NCBI RefSeq assembly: GCF_041358175.1
Contig: NZ_JBGKBE010000007.1
Location: forward strand, 62,001 to 126,000
DNA from: Muriicola sp041358175
Lineage (GTDB): Bacteria > Bacteroidota > Bacteroidia > Flavobacteriales > Flavobacteriaceae
Length of the DNA stretch: 64,000 bases
Direction: 5' to 3'
The translations under genes and the position numbers were made by a program. The notes under the pieces were generated by a model. It saw only the letters and a program-made list of their open reading frames with translations, did no database searches and had not been told where the DNA came from. Every line of letters starts with the position of its first letter. Positions within the stretch are counted from its first letter, which is position 1. Below are positions 18,309 through 28,261 of the stretch, one piece after another.

Positions 18309-19439
18309 TTATTCTTCTAACTTACCTTGAATGAAATTCAGTATACCAATTGCTCTTTCACTGATTTCAAAATTCTTTGAGTATTCCAAGGCGTTCTTGG
18401 ACATTTCCCCTCTTCTGCCCTCATTACTGACGATCGTTTTTATAGCACTTTCTATGGCTTTTATATCCAATGGATTTACCAAAATGGAAAAGGAAGGATC
18501 GCATTGAAAGTGTATCTCAGGAATGTCTGATGAAACTATTGGCAATCCACATGCCATTGCCTCAACAATTGCATTACAAGAGCCCTCATGCCAAGTTGGC
18601 AAAACAAATAAATCTGCTGCGGATAGTAATTCTGGAACTTTTTCAGATATGACACTATCTTTAAATACGACATTATTTCCTTCAAGGATTTGTGGACCAC
18701 CACCTACAAAGATAAGACCTAATCCTTCTAAATTTTGGGTGGCGTTTAACAGCATTTTAGGACCTTTATTTTCAATAAACCTGCCAACAAATATTGCTAA
18801 TATTTTATCTTTTGGGAGGCCATATTTACTTCTCATTTTTAGTTTGTCCCTAGGATAAAAGATATTTAAGTTTACAGCATTTGGCTTGATTATTATCTTA
18901 TTTTCTTTAACCCCATATTTAATAAGCCTATCACTTATTTGAGGAGAAACGGCTATAAATCCATTTATTTTTCCCAAAATAGAGCTGAAGTAGGCGCTTG
19001 AATAAAAAGCCTTTCTTACCTCTAAATTATTGTACTCCCCTATAGCCGCATATATCGGTTTATTATATTCTGATAAGGCCTCGACCGCAATAAAAGCACT
19101 GGCTAAAAAATGGGCATACACTACATCAAATTCAATCTTATGATTCTTTACGATTCTCCTTACAGCTTTAATTTGACCTAGTTCGCCTATTCTGTAGGTG
19201 TTAAATCCAAATATAAATTTTTGGGATGCATTTAAAAATTTTGGCCTGTAGACTGTTCCTAGTTCTTCCCCGTATTCCTTATTCTTATTAAAATAAATAT
19301 TAGTTATAAGACCCACCGGAGATATTATGTTCACTGTATGACCCAACTTGGCAAATTGCTGAATCAAATTGTAAACAAACACACCCCTTGATGGCGTTTT
19401 TAAGGATGGATAATTACCGGATACTACTAATATTTTCAT
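18309..19439 (-). CDS. Glycosyltransferase family 4
   Basis: 376 residues of a GT-B fold enzyme. The N-terminal domain begins ILVVSGNYPSLKTPSRGVFV and the C-terminal Glycos_transf_1 domain has LAIFVGRFIENKGPKMLL. The nucleotide-sugar EX7E motif lies in HEGSCNAIVEAMACGLPIVSS. It would add one sugar to the lipid-linked repeat unit at the cytoplasmic face. The start overlaps the Wzy gene stop by four bases (ATGA), and the flippase gene follows, so the three are co-expressed. Donor and acceptor cannot be predicted. Confidence 0.9.
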   Translation of the reverse strand: MKILVVSGNYPSLKTPSRGVFVYNLIQQFAKLGHTVNIISPVGLITNIYFNKNKEYGEELGTVYRPKFLNASQKFIFGFNTYRIGELGQIKAVRRIVKNHKIEFDVVYAHFLASAFIAVEALSEYNKPIYAAIGEYNNLEVRKAFYSSAYFSSILGKINGFIAVSPQISDRLIKYGVKENKIIIKPNAVNLNIFYPRDKLKMRSKYGLPKDKILAIFVGRFIENKGPKMLLNATQNLEGLGLIFVGGGPQILEGNNVVFKDSVISEKVPELLSAADLFVLPTWHEGSCNAIVEAMACGLPIVSSDIPEIHFQCDPSFSILVNPLDIKAIESAIKTIVSNEGRRGEMSKNALEYSKNFEISERAIGILNFIQGKLEE

Positions 19440-20623
19440 TGAGCTAGTTTTTCTTGTTTATCACTGGACATTATTTGAGCTGTTGATCCTATTAAAACTG
19501 CAAAAAAGAACCAGAATATTATTTTCCCTAAACTACCACCTTGTTTAGACATATTAAAGATGACAATAACGAATATTACAAGGTTTAAAGAATCTCCATA
19601 CTTTTTGTAATGACGAAATAGTAATTTAGTCAACCGGGTCAAAAAAATAAGAAATAAAATTATTCCAGGAAGGCCACAAGCGATGAAGATATAGAGAAAG
19701 ACGTTATGAGGATTCAGATTAATTCCTGAATATGAAAACATTCTGGGCCTGACCCCTTCAAACCCAGAACCAATGATAATATTATCCGTAATTATGTTAA
19801 ATGCCGCATCCCACAGTGTATTTCTTCCTATATCACCAGACTCCACTGTATTTAAGAAGCGTTCTGCCATAAGTGGATTTGTTTCTAACAAATAAGTTAT
19901 CAGCACACCTGAGGCAAGTGCTGCAAAAACAATTAGTGCCCATTTCTTGAAAGCTGCCATCTCTCTAAAATAGAGTAGTACAGTTAGTCCCAAAAACATA
20001 GATACAAAAGCTCCACGCGAAGCAGACGTGGCAACTAAGCTAATAAATGGGATACAAACGGCAATTATAATTATGGATCTTTTAATTGAAAACTTATTTA
20101 TTAACTTTGAAATAGCAATTAAGAAAGCTAAAGAAGCCTTTGCTCCCATAATATTAGGATTCTCTCCAAACAACAATAATCTACCATTATCATAGGTGAC
20201 ACCGTTGCCAAGTGAAACCAATAAAAAAACCAATAGCATACTAGCTATATAGGTGTTTAAAACTATAGATGAATTTTTTGGCTTACAATATAGATGAGCG
20301 GCAATAAATGTCATTAACACTATTAAAAGAAGTGTTCTATAATTGTAAGCATACTTTAATTCAGTTACATATTCTGAGTTTATTGCAGAACAAATAAACC
20401 CAACTACAATTAATAGTAATAGGGGAATTACGAATCTCTTTATGGGTGCAAAGTGAAAATTCCTGCCAATTAGCGGCACCCAGCTGGCTAAATATAGTAT
20501 GGTTGTGATATAGGTAACCGAAACTGTGCCGACTAATTGAAATGGATCCCATTTCTCAAAAGTTACGGAGAATACCAGTAAATATAAACAGTAATCATTT
20601 ATAATATTTAAAGGCTTTATCAT
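19436..20623 (-). CDS. wzy: Wzy-like O-antigen/EPS polymerase
   Basis: 395 residues with about 10-12 predicted membrane helices and a larger periplasmic loop near residues 255-300. That loop carries GSGFEGVRPRMFSYSG followed by NPHNVFLYIFIACGLPG, the HN-containing motif of the Wzy_C/O-antigen ligase family. It would join repeat units in the periplasm after the flippase and under control of the Wzc-like co-polymerase. A WaaL ligase cannot be excluded from sequence alone, but position beside Wzx favours a polymerase. It is the first gene of the minus-strand trio; no clear -7 box was found upstream. Confidence 0.85.
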   Translation of the reverse strand: MIKPLNIINDYCLYLLVFSVTFEKWDPFQLVGTVSVTYITTILYLASWVPLIGRNFHFAPIKRFVIPLLLLIVVGFICSAINSEYVTELKYAYNYRTLLLIVLMTFIAAHLYCKPKNSSIVLNTYIASMLLVFLLVSLGNGVTYDNGRLLLFGENPNIMGAKASLAFLIAISKLINKFSIKRSIIIIAVCIPFISLVATSASRGAFVSMFLGLTVLLYFREMAAFKKWALIVFAALASGVLITYLLETNPLMAERFLNTVESGDIGRNTLWDAAFNIITDNIIIGSGFEGVRPRMFSYSGINLNPHNVFLYIFIACGLPGIILFLIFLTRLTKLLFRHYKKYGDSLNLVIFVIVIFNMSKQGGSLGKIIFWFFFAVLIGSTAQIMSSDKQEKLAQ

Positions 20624-21418
20624 GATTTATTTAAGGGCATCTATCGTCGGAGAGCAAATTAAATTAAAAAATAAGTAGTAACGCTTACTTAATAGATGAA
20701 AAACTAGTTTTTAACGAATAGTTGAATATTAAAACCCCATTTTTTATACTTATTCAAATAAGCAATTTAACTTTGATTCAAGTAACCAAGAATAATGTTG
20801 CATGCTCTTACTTTTTTTTAGAAGTTAAGCTCTTTAAAAACCTTATGTGAATCTTGACAGCTTAAATCAAGAACAAAAAGTTTTCTATCCATTCTGGGAG
20901 AATGCAATTCATAGATTTAATCTTATGCTATTATGCCCTTATTTGGTTTAGATATTTATACAACAATCCTTTAATTTATTGAAATAGGAATAGTTTCAAG
21001 CCACCAAACCACTAATAACGTATGAATAAATTAGATAAACCCATAAACTCTGAAGCCTTTATAAATTATTTTTACGCGCTCTATAGACATGGTGGTGAAT
21101 GAATTAATGAAATCGACTGGATGTTATACGCTGATTTCATACTCTGATTCCGGAAACTATAATATGACGATAAGCCTTGTATTAAAAAATAAAAAGACAA
21201 GTAAAATAGAAGGTGATTATAAAAGCTTTGATTATTGGATGAAACAGTTTACGGTGATTACATTAGATCAAATAATAAGTCTTTATAGCTATTTAAGCAT
21301 TAATAGGCCCAAGACAGTGTATGATGTTTAATAGAAAAGATTACTTCAATTTACACAATAACAAGAGTTCATACTTGTTATATAAAACATTTGTATAGTT
21401 TTAAATTTATTATAATTA
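20624..21418. other. 795-bp divergent spacer with a doubtful small frame
   Basis: The spacer lies between the minus-strand wzy gene and a plus-strand glycosyltransferase. It is A+T-rich. The only coding-like stretch is 21021-21331, annotated separately. No promoter box matching TAnnTTTG, no strong hairpin and no repeat were found. Confidence 0.5.
21089..21331 (+). pseudogene. Doubtful small ORF or gene fragment
   Basis: An ATG-started frame of 80 codons. I do not recognise it with confidence. A preceding frame from ATG 21021 (26 codons, MNKLDKPINSEAF...) ends at 21101 and overlaps it in another phase, so the pair may be one small gene broken by a frameshift. The stretch KSFDYWMKQFTVITLDQII faintly recalls the region before the metal-binding FDDG motif of polysaccharide deacetylases, but that motif is absent because the frame stops at TAA TAG. 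It could equally be a chance frame in A+T-rich DNA. Confidence 0.25.
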
Positions 21419-22543
21419 ATGAAGAAAATATTTGTCATATACCCTGGATTTTCTCATTACAGAGTTGGTATTATAGAGGCTCTTTTAGAATCAACCCAAA
21501 ACCATTATGTATTTTTAGGGGACAAAAAAGGTTGGATGAATGTAAAGCCCTATGATTTTAAGGATTCAGCTGATTTCTTAGATTTTCCAGCCTATAAAAT
21601 TGGTCCCTTCTACTTCAACAAAGGATTAATCCGTTATGTGATTTCTCAAAAACCCGGTGGTGTTATAGTACATGCCCCTCCGTATTGGATTTCTATTATT
21701 ATTGCCTCGCTTATATTCAAAGTTAAAGGAGTAAAAGTTTTTAATTGGACGCATGGGGTTCTTACAAACCATAGAAATCTCAAGAATAAACTCTATTTTA
21801 TTTTTTACAAATACTTTTTTGATGGCTTATTGCTCTATGGAAATTGCGCCAAACAAAATTTGATTAAATTAGGATTTAACAAAGAAAAAATAAAAGTCAT
21901 TTATAATTCTTTGAATTATAAAGAGCAAATCAAATTAAGAGATACACTGACTGACAAAGAAAGACAGAGTATCAGGTCCAGTTTGTTTGATAATCCAAAC
22001 AATGACCAACTTCTTTTCATTGGCAGACTCACAGTCCAGAAAAAATTACACTTACTTATAGAGGCAATCCACTTGCTAAAAGAGGAAAATATTTTTGTAA
22101 ATCTTCTCTTTGTTGGAGATGGTGATCAAAAAGAGAAATTGCAATCTCAAGTAGATAAATACAAAATTGCCGATCAGATTCATTTTTACGGTGCTTCATA
22201 CGATGAGATTCAAAATTGCAAATTAATCTCATCAAGTGATTGCTGTGTTGCACCTGGGGAGATTGGGTTGACCGCAATGCATTCATTGATGTTTGGTGTT
22301 CCAGTAATTTCTCATAACGACATGAACAAACAAATGCCAGAATTTGAGGCCATTGTACCCAATATTAATGGAGCACTTTTTAAATATGGCGATACGGTTG
22401 ATCTAAAGGAACAAATAAAAACTGTTTTAAATCTTCGTAAAACCAAATCAAATTCGCAAATGAAAGAAGATTGTTATAAGATAATGGATGAGTACTATAA
22501 CCCGAATTTTCAGATAAACCTTATTGATAACGTTTTTAATTGA
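21419..22543 (+). CDS. Glycosyltransferase (GT4-like)
   Basis: 374 residues. The N-terminal domain begins KKIFVIYPGFSHYRVGII, a start seen in GT-B enzymes of capsule clusters. The C-terminal domain carries LLFIGRLTVQKKLHLLIEAI and LLFVGDGDQKEKL, typical Glycos_transf_1 segments. The donor-site region is CVAPGEIGLTAMHSLMFGVP: the first Glu of EX7E is there but the second is not, as in some divergent members. It is isolated from other genes by long spacers on both sides (795 and 384 bp). Sugar specificity is unknown. Confidence 0.85.
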   Translation: MKKIFVIYPGFSHYRVGIIEALLESTQNHYVFLGDKKGWMNVKPYDFKDSADFLDFPAYKIGPFYFNKGLIRYVISQKPGGVIVHAPPYWISIIIASLIFKVKGVKVFNWTHGVLTNHRNLKNKLYFIFYKYFFDGLLLYGNCAKQNLIKLGFNKEKIKVIYNSLNYKEQIKLRDTLTDKERQSIRSSLFDNPNNDQLLFIGRLTVQKKLHLLIEAIHLLKEENIFVNLLFVGDGDQKEKLQSQVDKYKIADQIHFYGASYDEIQNCKLISSSDCCVAPGEIGLTAMHSLMFGVPVISHNDMNKQMPEFEAIVPNINGALFKYGDTVDLKEQIKTVLNLRKTKSNSQMKEDCYKIMDEYYNPNFQINLIDNVFN

Positions 22544-22927
22544 AATTCGGGGTTGCCCATACTATAATTGTTAATCCTTGTTGTATGCTATATGGTATTC
22601 CAAAATATGTAATTCGTATTTGTAAGATTACTCTTTTATGAAATTTAGTATCTCGCCTCTTAATCGGAATTCTTGAGGTTATTATCCAAATTCTTGAGTC
22701 ATCAACTAAATTCAATCTATGTTTGTGATTGGTAGACCCATTAAAATAATGAATTGAGATGTGTGCTTAAAATAATTAGGTCATTTATGATACGATTAGG
22801 GGTAATATTAATCAAGTCACCATCTACAGTAGAAAAATCAATTATTGATAAAAAATTTATCGCGAGATGACCTTTCTATACATATCACAAAGAGTGAACT
22901 ATAGATTGAATTAAGCAGGAGAACATT
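22544..22927. other. 384-bp spacer, no gene seen
   Basis: A+T-rich spacer between two plus-strand genes. No frame of interest, hairpin or -7 box was found. Near its right end lies an unusually good Shine-Dalgarno, AGGAG (22917-22921), before ATG 22928. Confidence 0.5.
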
Positions 22928-25051
22928 ATGAAACAAATTATACAATCATTTAGAACCGGAGAAACCATACTTGAAGAAGTACCTAAACCACAGGTAAAAC
23001 CTGGTCATGTTTTAATTAGAACCACTAATACTTTGGTCTCGTTAGGAACAGAGCGCATGTTGGTTGAATTTGGAAAAGCCAGTCTTCTGCAAAAGGCCAA
23101 ACAACAGCCGGATAAAGTTAAAGAGGTGCTTACCAAAGTAAAAACAGATGGATTAATGCCAACGGTTAATGCGGTTTTTAACAAGTTAGGCCAACCGCTA
23201 CCAATGGGTTATTGCAATGTTGGAATTGTTGAAGAAGTTGGTAATGGAGTTGCCGACTTCAAAGTTGGAGATAGGGTTGCTTCTAATGGTTCTCATGCCG
23301 AATATGTTTGTATTCCAGAAAATTTGGTGGCTTCTATTCCTGATGATGTTACAGACCAAGAGGCTTGTTTTACTGTTATTGGTTCAATAGGGTTACAAGG
23401 CATTAGACTTCTTAATCCAACCTTGGGAGAAACAATTGTGGTTGTCGGTTTAGGTCTGATCGGACTTATTACAGCCCAGTTACTTAAAGCCAATGGTTGT
23501 AATGTTATTGGCTATGATCTTGACAATAACAAGGTAAATCTTGCTAATTCATTTGGGATTACAGCTTTTAATCCCAGGAAAGGCACGGATTCTGTTAAGT
23601 TTATTCTTGAAAAAACAAAAGGAATTGGTTGCGATGGAGTAGTTATAACGGCCTCAACAAAGTCTGATACGGTTATTTCAGATGCGGCTAAAATGTGTCG
23701 AAAGAAGGGTAGAATTGTTTTAGTAGGTGTGATTGGCCTAAATATTTCCAGGGCTGACTTCTATGAAAAAGAATTAAGTTTTCAAGTCTCCTGTTCTTAT
23801 GGGCCTGGCAGATATGACCCAAATTATGAAGATAAAGGTCACGATTATCCAATAGAGTATGTTAGGTGGACTGAAAAACGAAATTTTGAAGCTGTATTAA
23901 ATGCAATCTCAGATAAATCGATAAACGTTGAACCTTTAATTACTCAGAAAACACCTTTAGAAAAGTACTTGGAAGTATATGGTAATATGAGCGCTTCAGA
24001 TGCAATTGCGAGCATATTAGAATATGAGAAAAACCCTGACAGTTCTACAACAATTGAAGTTTCTAAACCAAAAGCCTTTTCAAAATCAAAAGCAGTAATT
24101 GGAATTATTGGTGCTGGAAACTTTACAGGGATGACCTTATTGCCAATTCTAAAGAAAATAAATGCGGACGCAAGGTATATTATAAGTTCAAAAGGTTTGA
24201 GCGGAACCAGTTTGGCTAAAAAATATAGCATCGCCAAAAGTGGAACAAATTATACAGATGTATTAAAGGATCCGGAGGTTGACACCCTGATCATCACCAC
24301 ACGGCACAACCTTCACAGCCAAATGGTAATTGAAGGGTTGAAAGCGAATAAACATGTTTTTGTCGAAAAGCCTTTGGCAATAAATACAAGTGAATTAGAT
24401 CTAATAGAGGAAACATATAAGGCTTCTTCCGGAAGCCTGATGGTAGGGTTTAATCGAAGGTTTTCCCCGCACATTGTCAAAATGAAATCTTTATTAGGCT
24501 CTACAGAAACTCCTATTAGTATTATAGCGACCATGAATGCTGGCTTTATCCCTGAAAATTCATGGGTTCATGATATGGCGATTGGTGGTGGACGAATTAT
24601 TGGAGAGGCCTGTCATTATATTGATCTCTTGTCGTATTTAACTGGTAGCGAGGTAACTGCCGTATGTGCAAATTCCTTAGGTACAACACCCAAGGAGAAT
24701 ACAGATATCGCCAGCTTATTGTTAAAATTCCAAAATGGTTCAAATGGTGTGATCAATTACTTTTCTAATGGCTCCAAAAGTTATTCAAAGGAAAGGCTTG
24801 AAGTTTATTCTCAGGGGCGAATCCTTATTATGGATAATTTTCGTACTACCAAGGGTTACGGGTTTAACAATTTCTCGAAACTTAGAACGAAGATGGATAA
24901 AGGCCATAAGAATCAATTTAGTTCTTATTTAAAGAATATAAAAGAAGGCAATGATTCCCTTATAAGTTTTGAATCAATTATGAATACATCCAAAGCTTCA
25001 ATTGCCGCAATTGATAGTTTAAAAAACAATACTTGGATTACAGTTGAATGA
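22928..25051 (+). CDS. Bi-domain oxidoreductase: MDR dehydrogenase fused to Gfo/Idh/MocA
   Basis: 707 residues. The first about 350 form a zinc-type alcohol dehydrogenase (MDR) fold, with VSLGTERMLVEFGKASL, GYCNVGIVEEVG and cofactor site VVVGLGLIGLITAQLL. From about residue 387 a Gfo/Idh/MocA domain follows: VIGIIGAGNFTGMTLLPIL, then KHVFVEKPLAI (the EKP motif) and GGGRIIGEACHYIDLLSYL with a probable catalytic His. Such fusions are known in polysaccharide clusters beside heparinase II/III proteins, as here. They are thought to oxidise or epimerise sugars, but the reaction is not established. A good AGGAG Shine-Dalgarno, rare in this phylum, lies seven bases before the ATG. Confidence 0.88.
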   Translation: MKQIIQSFRTGETILEEVPKPQVKPGHVLIRTTNTLVSLGTERMLVEFGKASLLQKAKQQPDKVKEVLTKVKTDGLMPTVNAVFNKLGQPLPMGYCNVGIVEEVGNGVADFKVGDRVASNGSHAEYVCIPENLVASIPDDVTDQEACFTVIGSIGLQGIRLLNPTLGETIVVVGLGLIGLITAQLLKANGCNVIGYDLDNNKVNLANSFGITAFNPRKGTDSVKFILEKTKGIGCDGVVITASTKSDTVISDAAKMCRKKGRIVLVGVIGLNISRADFYEKELSFQVSCSYGPGRYDPNYEDKGHDYPIEYVRWTEKRNFEAVLNAISDKSINVEPLITQKTPLEKYLEVYGNMSASDAIASILEYEKNPDSSTTIEVSKPKAFSKSKAVIGIIGAGNFTGMTLLPILKKINADARYIISSKGLSGTSLAKKYSIAKSGTNYTDVLKDPEVDTLIITTRHNLHSQMVIEGLKANKHVFVEKPLAINTSELDLIEETYKASSGSLMVGFNRRFSPHIVKMKSLLGSTETPISIIATMNAGFIPENSWVHDMAIGGGRIIGEACHYIDLLSYLTGSEVTAVCANSLGTTPKENTDIASLLLKFQNGSNGVINYFSNGSKSYSKERLEVYSQGRILIMDNFRTTKGYGFNNFSKLRTKMDKGHKNQFSSYLKNIKEGNDSLISFESIMNTSKASIAAIDSLKNNTWITVE

Positions 25052-25074
25052 TTTAATAACTTAACTTACTGCTA

Positions 25075-26946
25075 TTGAATATTTTATCTTTAATCAATAC
25101 CATTCAGAATATGGGTATGCGCTATACCCTATTTCGATTAGGTTACGAAATCCGCAGGAAAACAGGGCTTCTAAAATCTAAATTTCCTTCAAATCCTGAT
25201 TTCCTTGAATGCCCTTTAACCTTGGATGAATGGAGGAAAAATGCTCCTAAGTTTTTCTTTGAAGCGAAGGAATCATTGGAAATACCCAGGATACAGCATC
25301 CCGGACTACAAGAAACTTTCAATAATATTCAGAATAATACCTACACCTTTTTCAGCAGAACAAAATTATCCTTGGGTAAAGACTTCGATTGGATAACAAA
25401 TCCGGTGACAGGATATCAATATGAATTAAAACACTGGTCTAAAATAGTAGACCTGTCAAAAGAGGCAGGTGACATTAAATACGTTTGGGAGAAATCACGC
25501 TTTTCTTTCTTATACGATATTATTCGATATGATTATCACTTTGATACAGACTGTTCCAATTTGGTCTTCAGGGAAATAGAATCATTTTTGATTCATAATC
25601 CGATAAACCAGGGGCCAAACTACAGATGTAGCCAGGAAATTAGTCTAAGAATTCTAAATTGGACATTTGCCCTATACTATTACAGGAATTCCAATGAATT
25701 AACGGAAGAAAGGTTTAAATCTATAATGAATGCCATCTATTGGCAGTTACATCACGTGTACAATAATATTAACTTCTCCAGGATTGCGGTAAGAAATAAT
25801 CACGCGCTTACCGAAACACTGATGCTCTTTTTAGGAGGGTTACTATTTCCATTTTTACCAAATACCAAAAAATGGTCAGAAAAAGGTAAAAAGTGGTTTC
25901 AGGAAGAGATCGCTTACCAGATATATGAAGATGGAACATTCCTCCAATTCTCTATGAATTATCATCGCGTTGCAATCCAATTGCTTACCTGGGGTATTAA
26001 ACTGGCAGAACTCCATAAAGACGAATTTAATTCAACCGTATATGATAGAGCCGGAAAATCGTTAAACTATCTAAGAACATGTCAAGATCAAACAAGTGGA
26101 AAATTACCAAATTATGGAGCAAATGACGGGGCACTTTTCTTTAAACTTACAGATGACGACTATCGAGTTTATACTTCTCAAATTAACGATTTAAGTGCTG
26201 TTTTAAATAGGGAAGTTTCGGAACATAGTGAAAGTCAGTTGTGGTATGGCATTAAGAATTGCAAAATAGTACCTTTTGAACCAGAGGTGTTAGCGTCATA
26301 TCCATTTGGTGGTCATTATGTTATAAATGATGGTTCTTCAAAAACTTTAGTAAAGTGTGCCAAATACAAGGACAGACCTGGACATGCAGATAATTTACAT
26401 TTAGATATTTGGGTAGATGGCAACAATTATCTATGGGACCTCGGGTCTTATTTATATAATAATACTGAAAAAAAGTACGATAGATTTTTTGGTTATTCTT
26501 TTGGACACAATACAGTTTCAGTTGATAACAAAAATCAAATGTTGAAGGGAAGCAGGTTTATTTGGAATTATTGGAATAAAAAAGCGAAAGCAACATTGTC
26601 TGAAAAAGGAAACAGTTTCGAATTCGATGGCCAATTCACAGGTTTTCCAGAACTTGGAAATAAAATTATTCACAACAGAAAAGTGGTAAAGGCAAAGAAG
26701 CTAAATCAATGGGTGGTCACTGATACTATCAAAAATGCAGATGATTATGTATCTCAACTATATTGGCATTTTAATCCAAAAACATTTGATCAAATCAATA
26801 TCAGCTGTATAGATGGATCAGGTAATATTTTAAATCCTAAAATAGAGGAAAAATGGTGTTCTAATTATTATGGAGAAATTGAACCCTCCATTAGATATAC
26901 TTATTTTTCAAAAACTGGATTTAAAACTACATTAAAAATAAAGTAA
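25075..26946 (+). CDS. Heparinase II/III family protein
   Basis: 623 residues. The N-terminal half is an alpha-helical (alpha/alpha)-toroid: NQGPNYRCSQEISLRILNWT, then RNNHALTETLMLFLGG (conserved N-x-H) and QIYEDGTFLQFSMNYHRVA. The C-terminal half is the beta-sheet Hepar_II_III domain, with RPGHADNLHLDIWVDG and FGYSFGHNTVSVDN. The family cleaves uronate polymers or, in biosynthetic clusters such as WbpM-region and alginate-type loci, may modify or trim the growing polymer. There is no obvious signal peptide, so it may act in the cytoplasm. The start is TTG at 25075; ATG at 25111 would lose 12 residues. It pairs with the upstream bi-domain oxidoreductase (23 bp). Confidence 0.85.
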   Translation: MNILSLINTIQNMGMRYTLFRLGYEIRRKTGLLKSKFPSNPDFLECPLTLDEWRKNAPKFFFEAKESLEIPRIQHPGLQETFNNIQNNTYTFFSRTKLSLGKDFDWITNPVTGYQYELKHWSKIVDLSKEAGDIKYVWEKSRFSFLYDIIRYDYHFDTDCSNLVFREIESFLIHNPINQGPNYRCSQEISLRILNWTFALYYYRNSNELTEERFKSIMNAIYWQLHHVYNNINFSRIAVRNNHALTETLMLFLGGLLFPFLPNTKKWSEKGKKWFQEEIAYQIYEDGTFLQFSMNYHRVAIQLLTWGIKLAELHKDEFNSTVYDRAGKSLNYLRTCQDQTSGKLPNYGANDGALFFKLTDDDYRVYTSQINDLSAVLNREVSEHSESQLWYGIKNCKIVPFEPEVLASYPFGGHYVINDGSSKTLVKCAKYKDRPGHADNLHLDIWVDGNNYLWDLGSYLYNNTEKKYDRFFGYSFGHNTVSVDNKNQMLKGSRFIWNYWNKKAKATLSEKGNSFEFDGQFTGFPELGNKIIHNRKVVKAKKLNQWVVTDTIKNADDYVSQLYWHFNPKTFDQINISCIDGSGNILNPKIEEKWCSNYYGEIEPSIRYTYFSKTGFKTTLKIK

Positions 26947-26948
26947 GT

Positions 26949-28196
26949 ATGAAAATTCTTTTAATCCATCAATATTTTTTAGGCAAAAATCAGGCAGGTG
27001 GAGCACGTTTTAATGAAATGACAAAAACATGGTCGGATGAAGGTCATGAAGTAACTGTATTAGCGGGTTATTCCATTTTAGCAAATAAAAATGATCCAGA
27101 ACATGAAGGAAAAGGAAAATATGTCTTTCATGAGAAGGATTACTATAAAAATATCGATGTTTTTCGCTGCCATGTTTCTTCTGCTTATAACGTAAATTTC
27201 GCAGGAAGGTTATGGGCCTATTTTACATTTGTTTTTTCAAGTATTTGGGCAGGTTTATTCAGGGCTAAGGGGAAGTATGATGTACTCCTGGTATCCTCCC
27301 CGCCTTTATTTGTAGGCATTTCTGCATATGTTTTAGCCGTATTTAAGCGATTACCCTTAATATTTGAAGTAAGGGATCTTTGGCCCGAGTCTGCTATAGA
27401 TACTGGTGTGATTAGCAATCCTTGGCTAATAAAATTTTCATACTGGTTTGAAAAGTCGATCTACAAAAAAGCAAAATTGGTCAATGTTTTGACGCCTGCG
27501 TTCAGGGAAAAACTTATAAATAAAAAGAATATACCTGCTGAAAAGATTATTTATATACCAAACGCAGCTGACTTTTCTCTGGCAGAAGAAGTAGCGGAAA
27601 ATTTTGACGCTAAAAAATTTAGAAAAGAAGAAGGAATTGATGATAAATTTGTCGTAACATATATTGGGGCACATGGTATCGCAAATCATCTTATACAGCT
27701 AATAGATGCAGCCGAAAAATTACAGGATACGAATGTTTTAATTCAGTTAATAGGCGGTGGAATGACCAAAGATTCATTGATGAAGGAGGTGAAATCAAGG
27801 AATTTACAAAATGTACGCTTCGTAGACTCTGTACCGAAATCCAAAGCTTTCGAATATGTATTAGCGTCCGATCTTGGAACTTCCGTATTAAAGAAGGTTG
27901 ATACCTTTAAGACCATTTATTCAAACAAAACATTTGACTATATGTCTTGTAAAAAACCTATTCTTTTAGCAATTGATGGTGTTTCCAGAAAACTGATCGA
28001 GGACGCCCAATGTGGTGTTTTTGCAGAACCCGAAAATGCTGATGATATAGCAGAGAAAATCCGGGGTTACCTCAGGGGAGACCACAATATCATTGAACAA
28101 GGTTTAAATGGGTATAATCATGCGAAAGAACATTTTGACAGACATAAATTGGCGCTTAAGTATTTGAATGAAATTAAAAAAGTAGCTCGTAAATAA
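26949..28196 (+). CDS. Glycosyltransferase family 4, WbuB-like
   Basis: 415 residues. The N-terminus, ILLIHQYFLGKNQAGGARFN, and the segment PLIFEVRDLWPESAIDTG are typical of the WbuB/WcaI group, which includes N-acetyl-fucosaminyl transferases. The C-terminal domain has VTYIGAHGIANHLIQLIDA and KTIYSNKTFDYMSCKKPILL. It starts two bases after the heparinase-type gene stops, so the two are coupled. It transfers a sugar, possibly a deoxyamino sugar, to the lipid-linked intermediate. A paralogue of the same subgroup lies at 31781. Confidence 0.88.
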   Translation: MKILLIHQYFLGKNQAGGARFNEMTKTWSDEGHEVTVLAGYSILANKNDPEHEGKGKYVFHEKDYYKNIDVFRCHVSSAYNVNFAGRLWAYFTFVFSSIWAGLFRAKGKYDVLLVSSPPLFVGISAYVLAVFKRLPLIFEVRDLWPESAIDTGVISNPWLIKFSYWFEKSIYKKAKLVNVLTPAFREKLINKKNIPAEKIIYIPNAADFSLAEEVAENFDAKKFRKEEGIDDKFVVTYIGAHGIANHLIQLIDAAEKLQDTNVLIQLIGGGMTKDSLMKEVKSRNLQNVRFVDSVPKSKAFEYVLASDLGTSVLKKVDTFKTIYSNKTFDYMSCKKPILLAIDGVSRKLIEDAQCGVFAEPENADDIAEKIRGYLRGDHNIIEQGLNGYNHAKEHFDRHKLALKYLNEIKKVARK

Positions 28197-28261
28197 TACA
28201 GTGTTTCAAAAGAACCTGAACAGACAAATTCCTAATTTTAGAATAACAAAACATACCCGCC

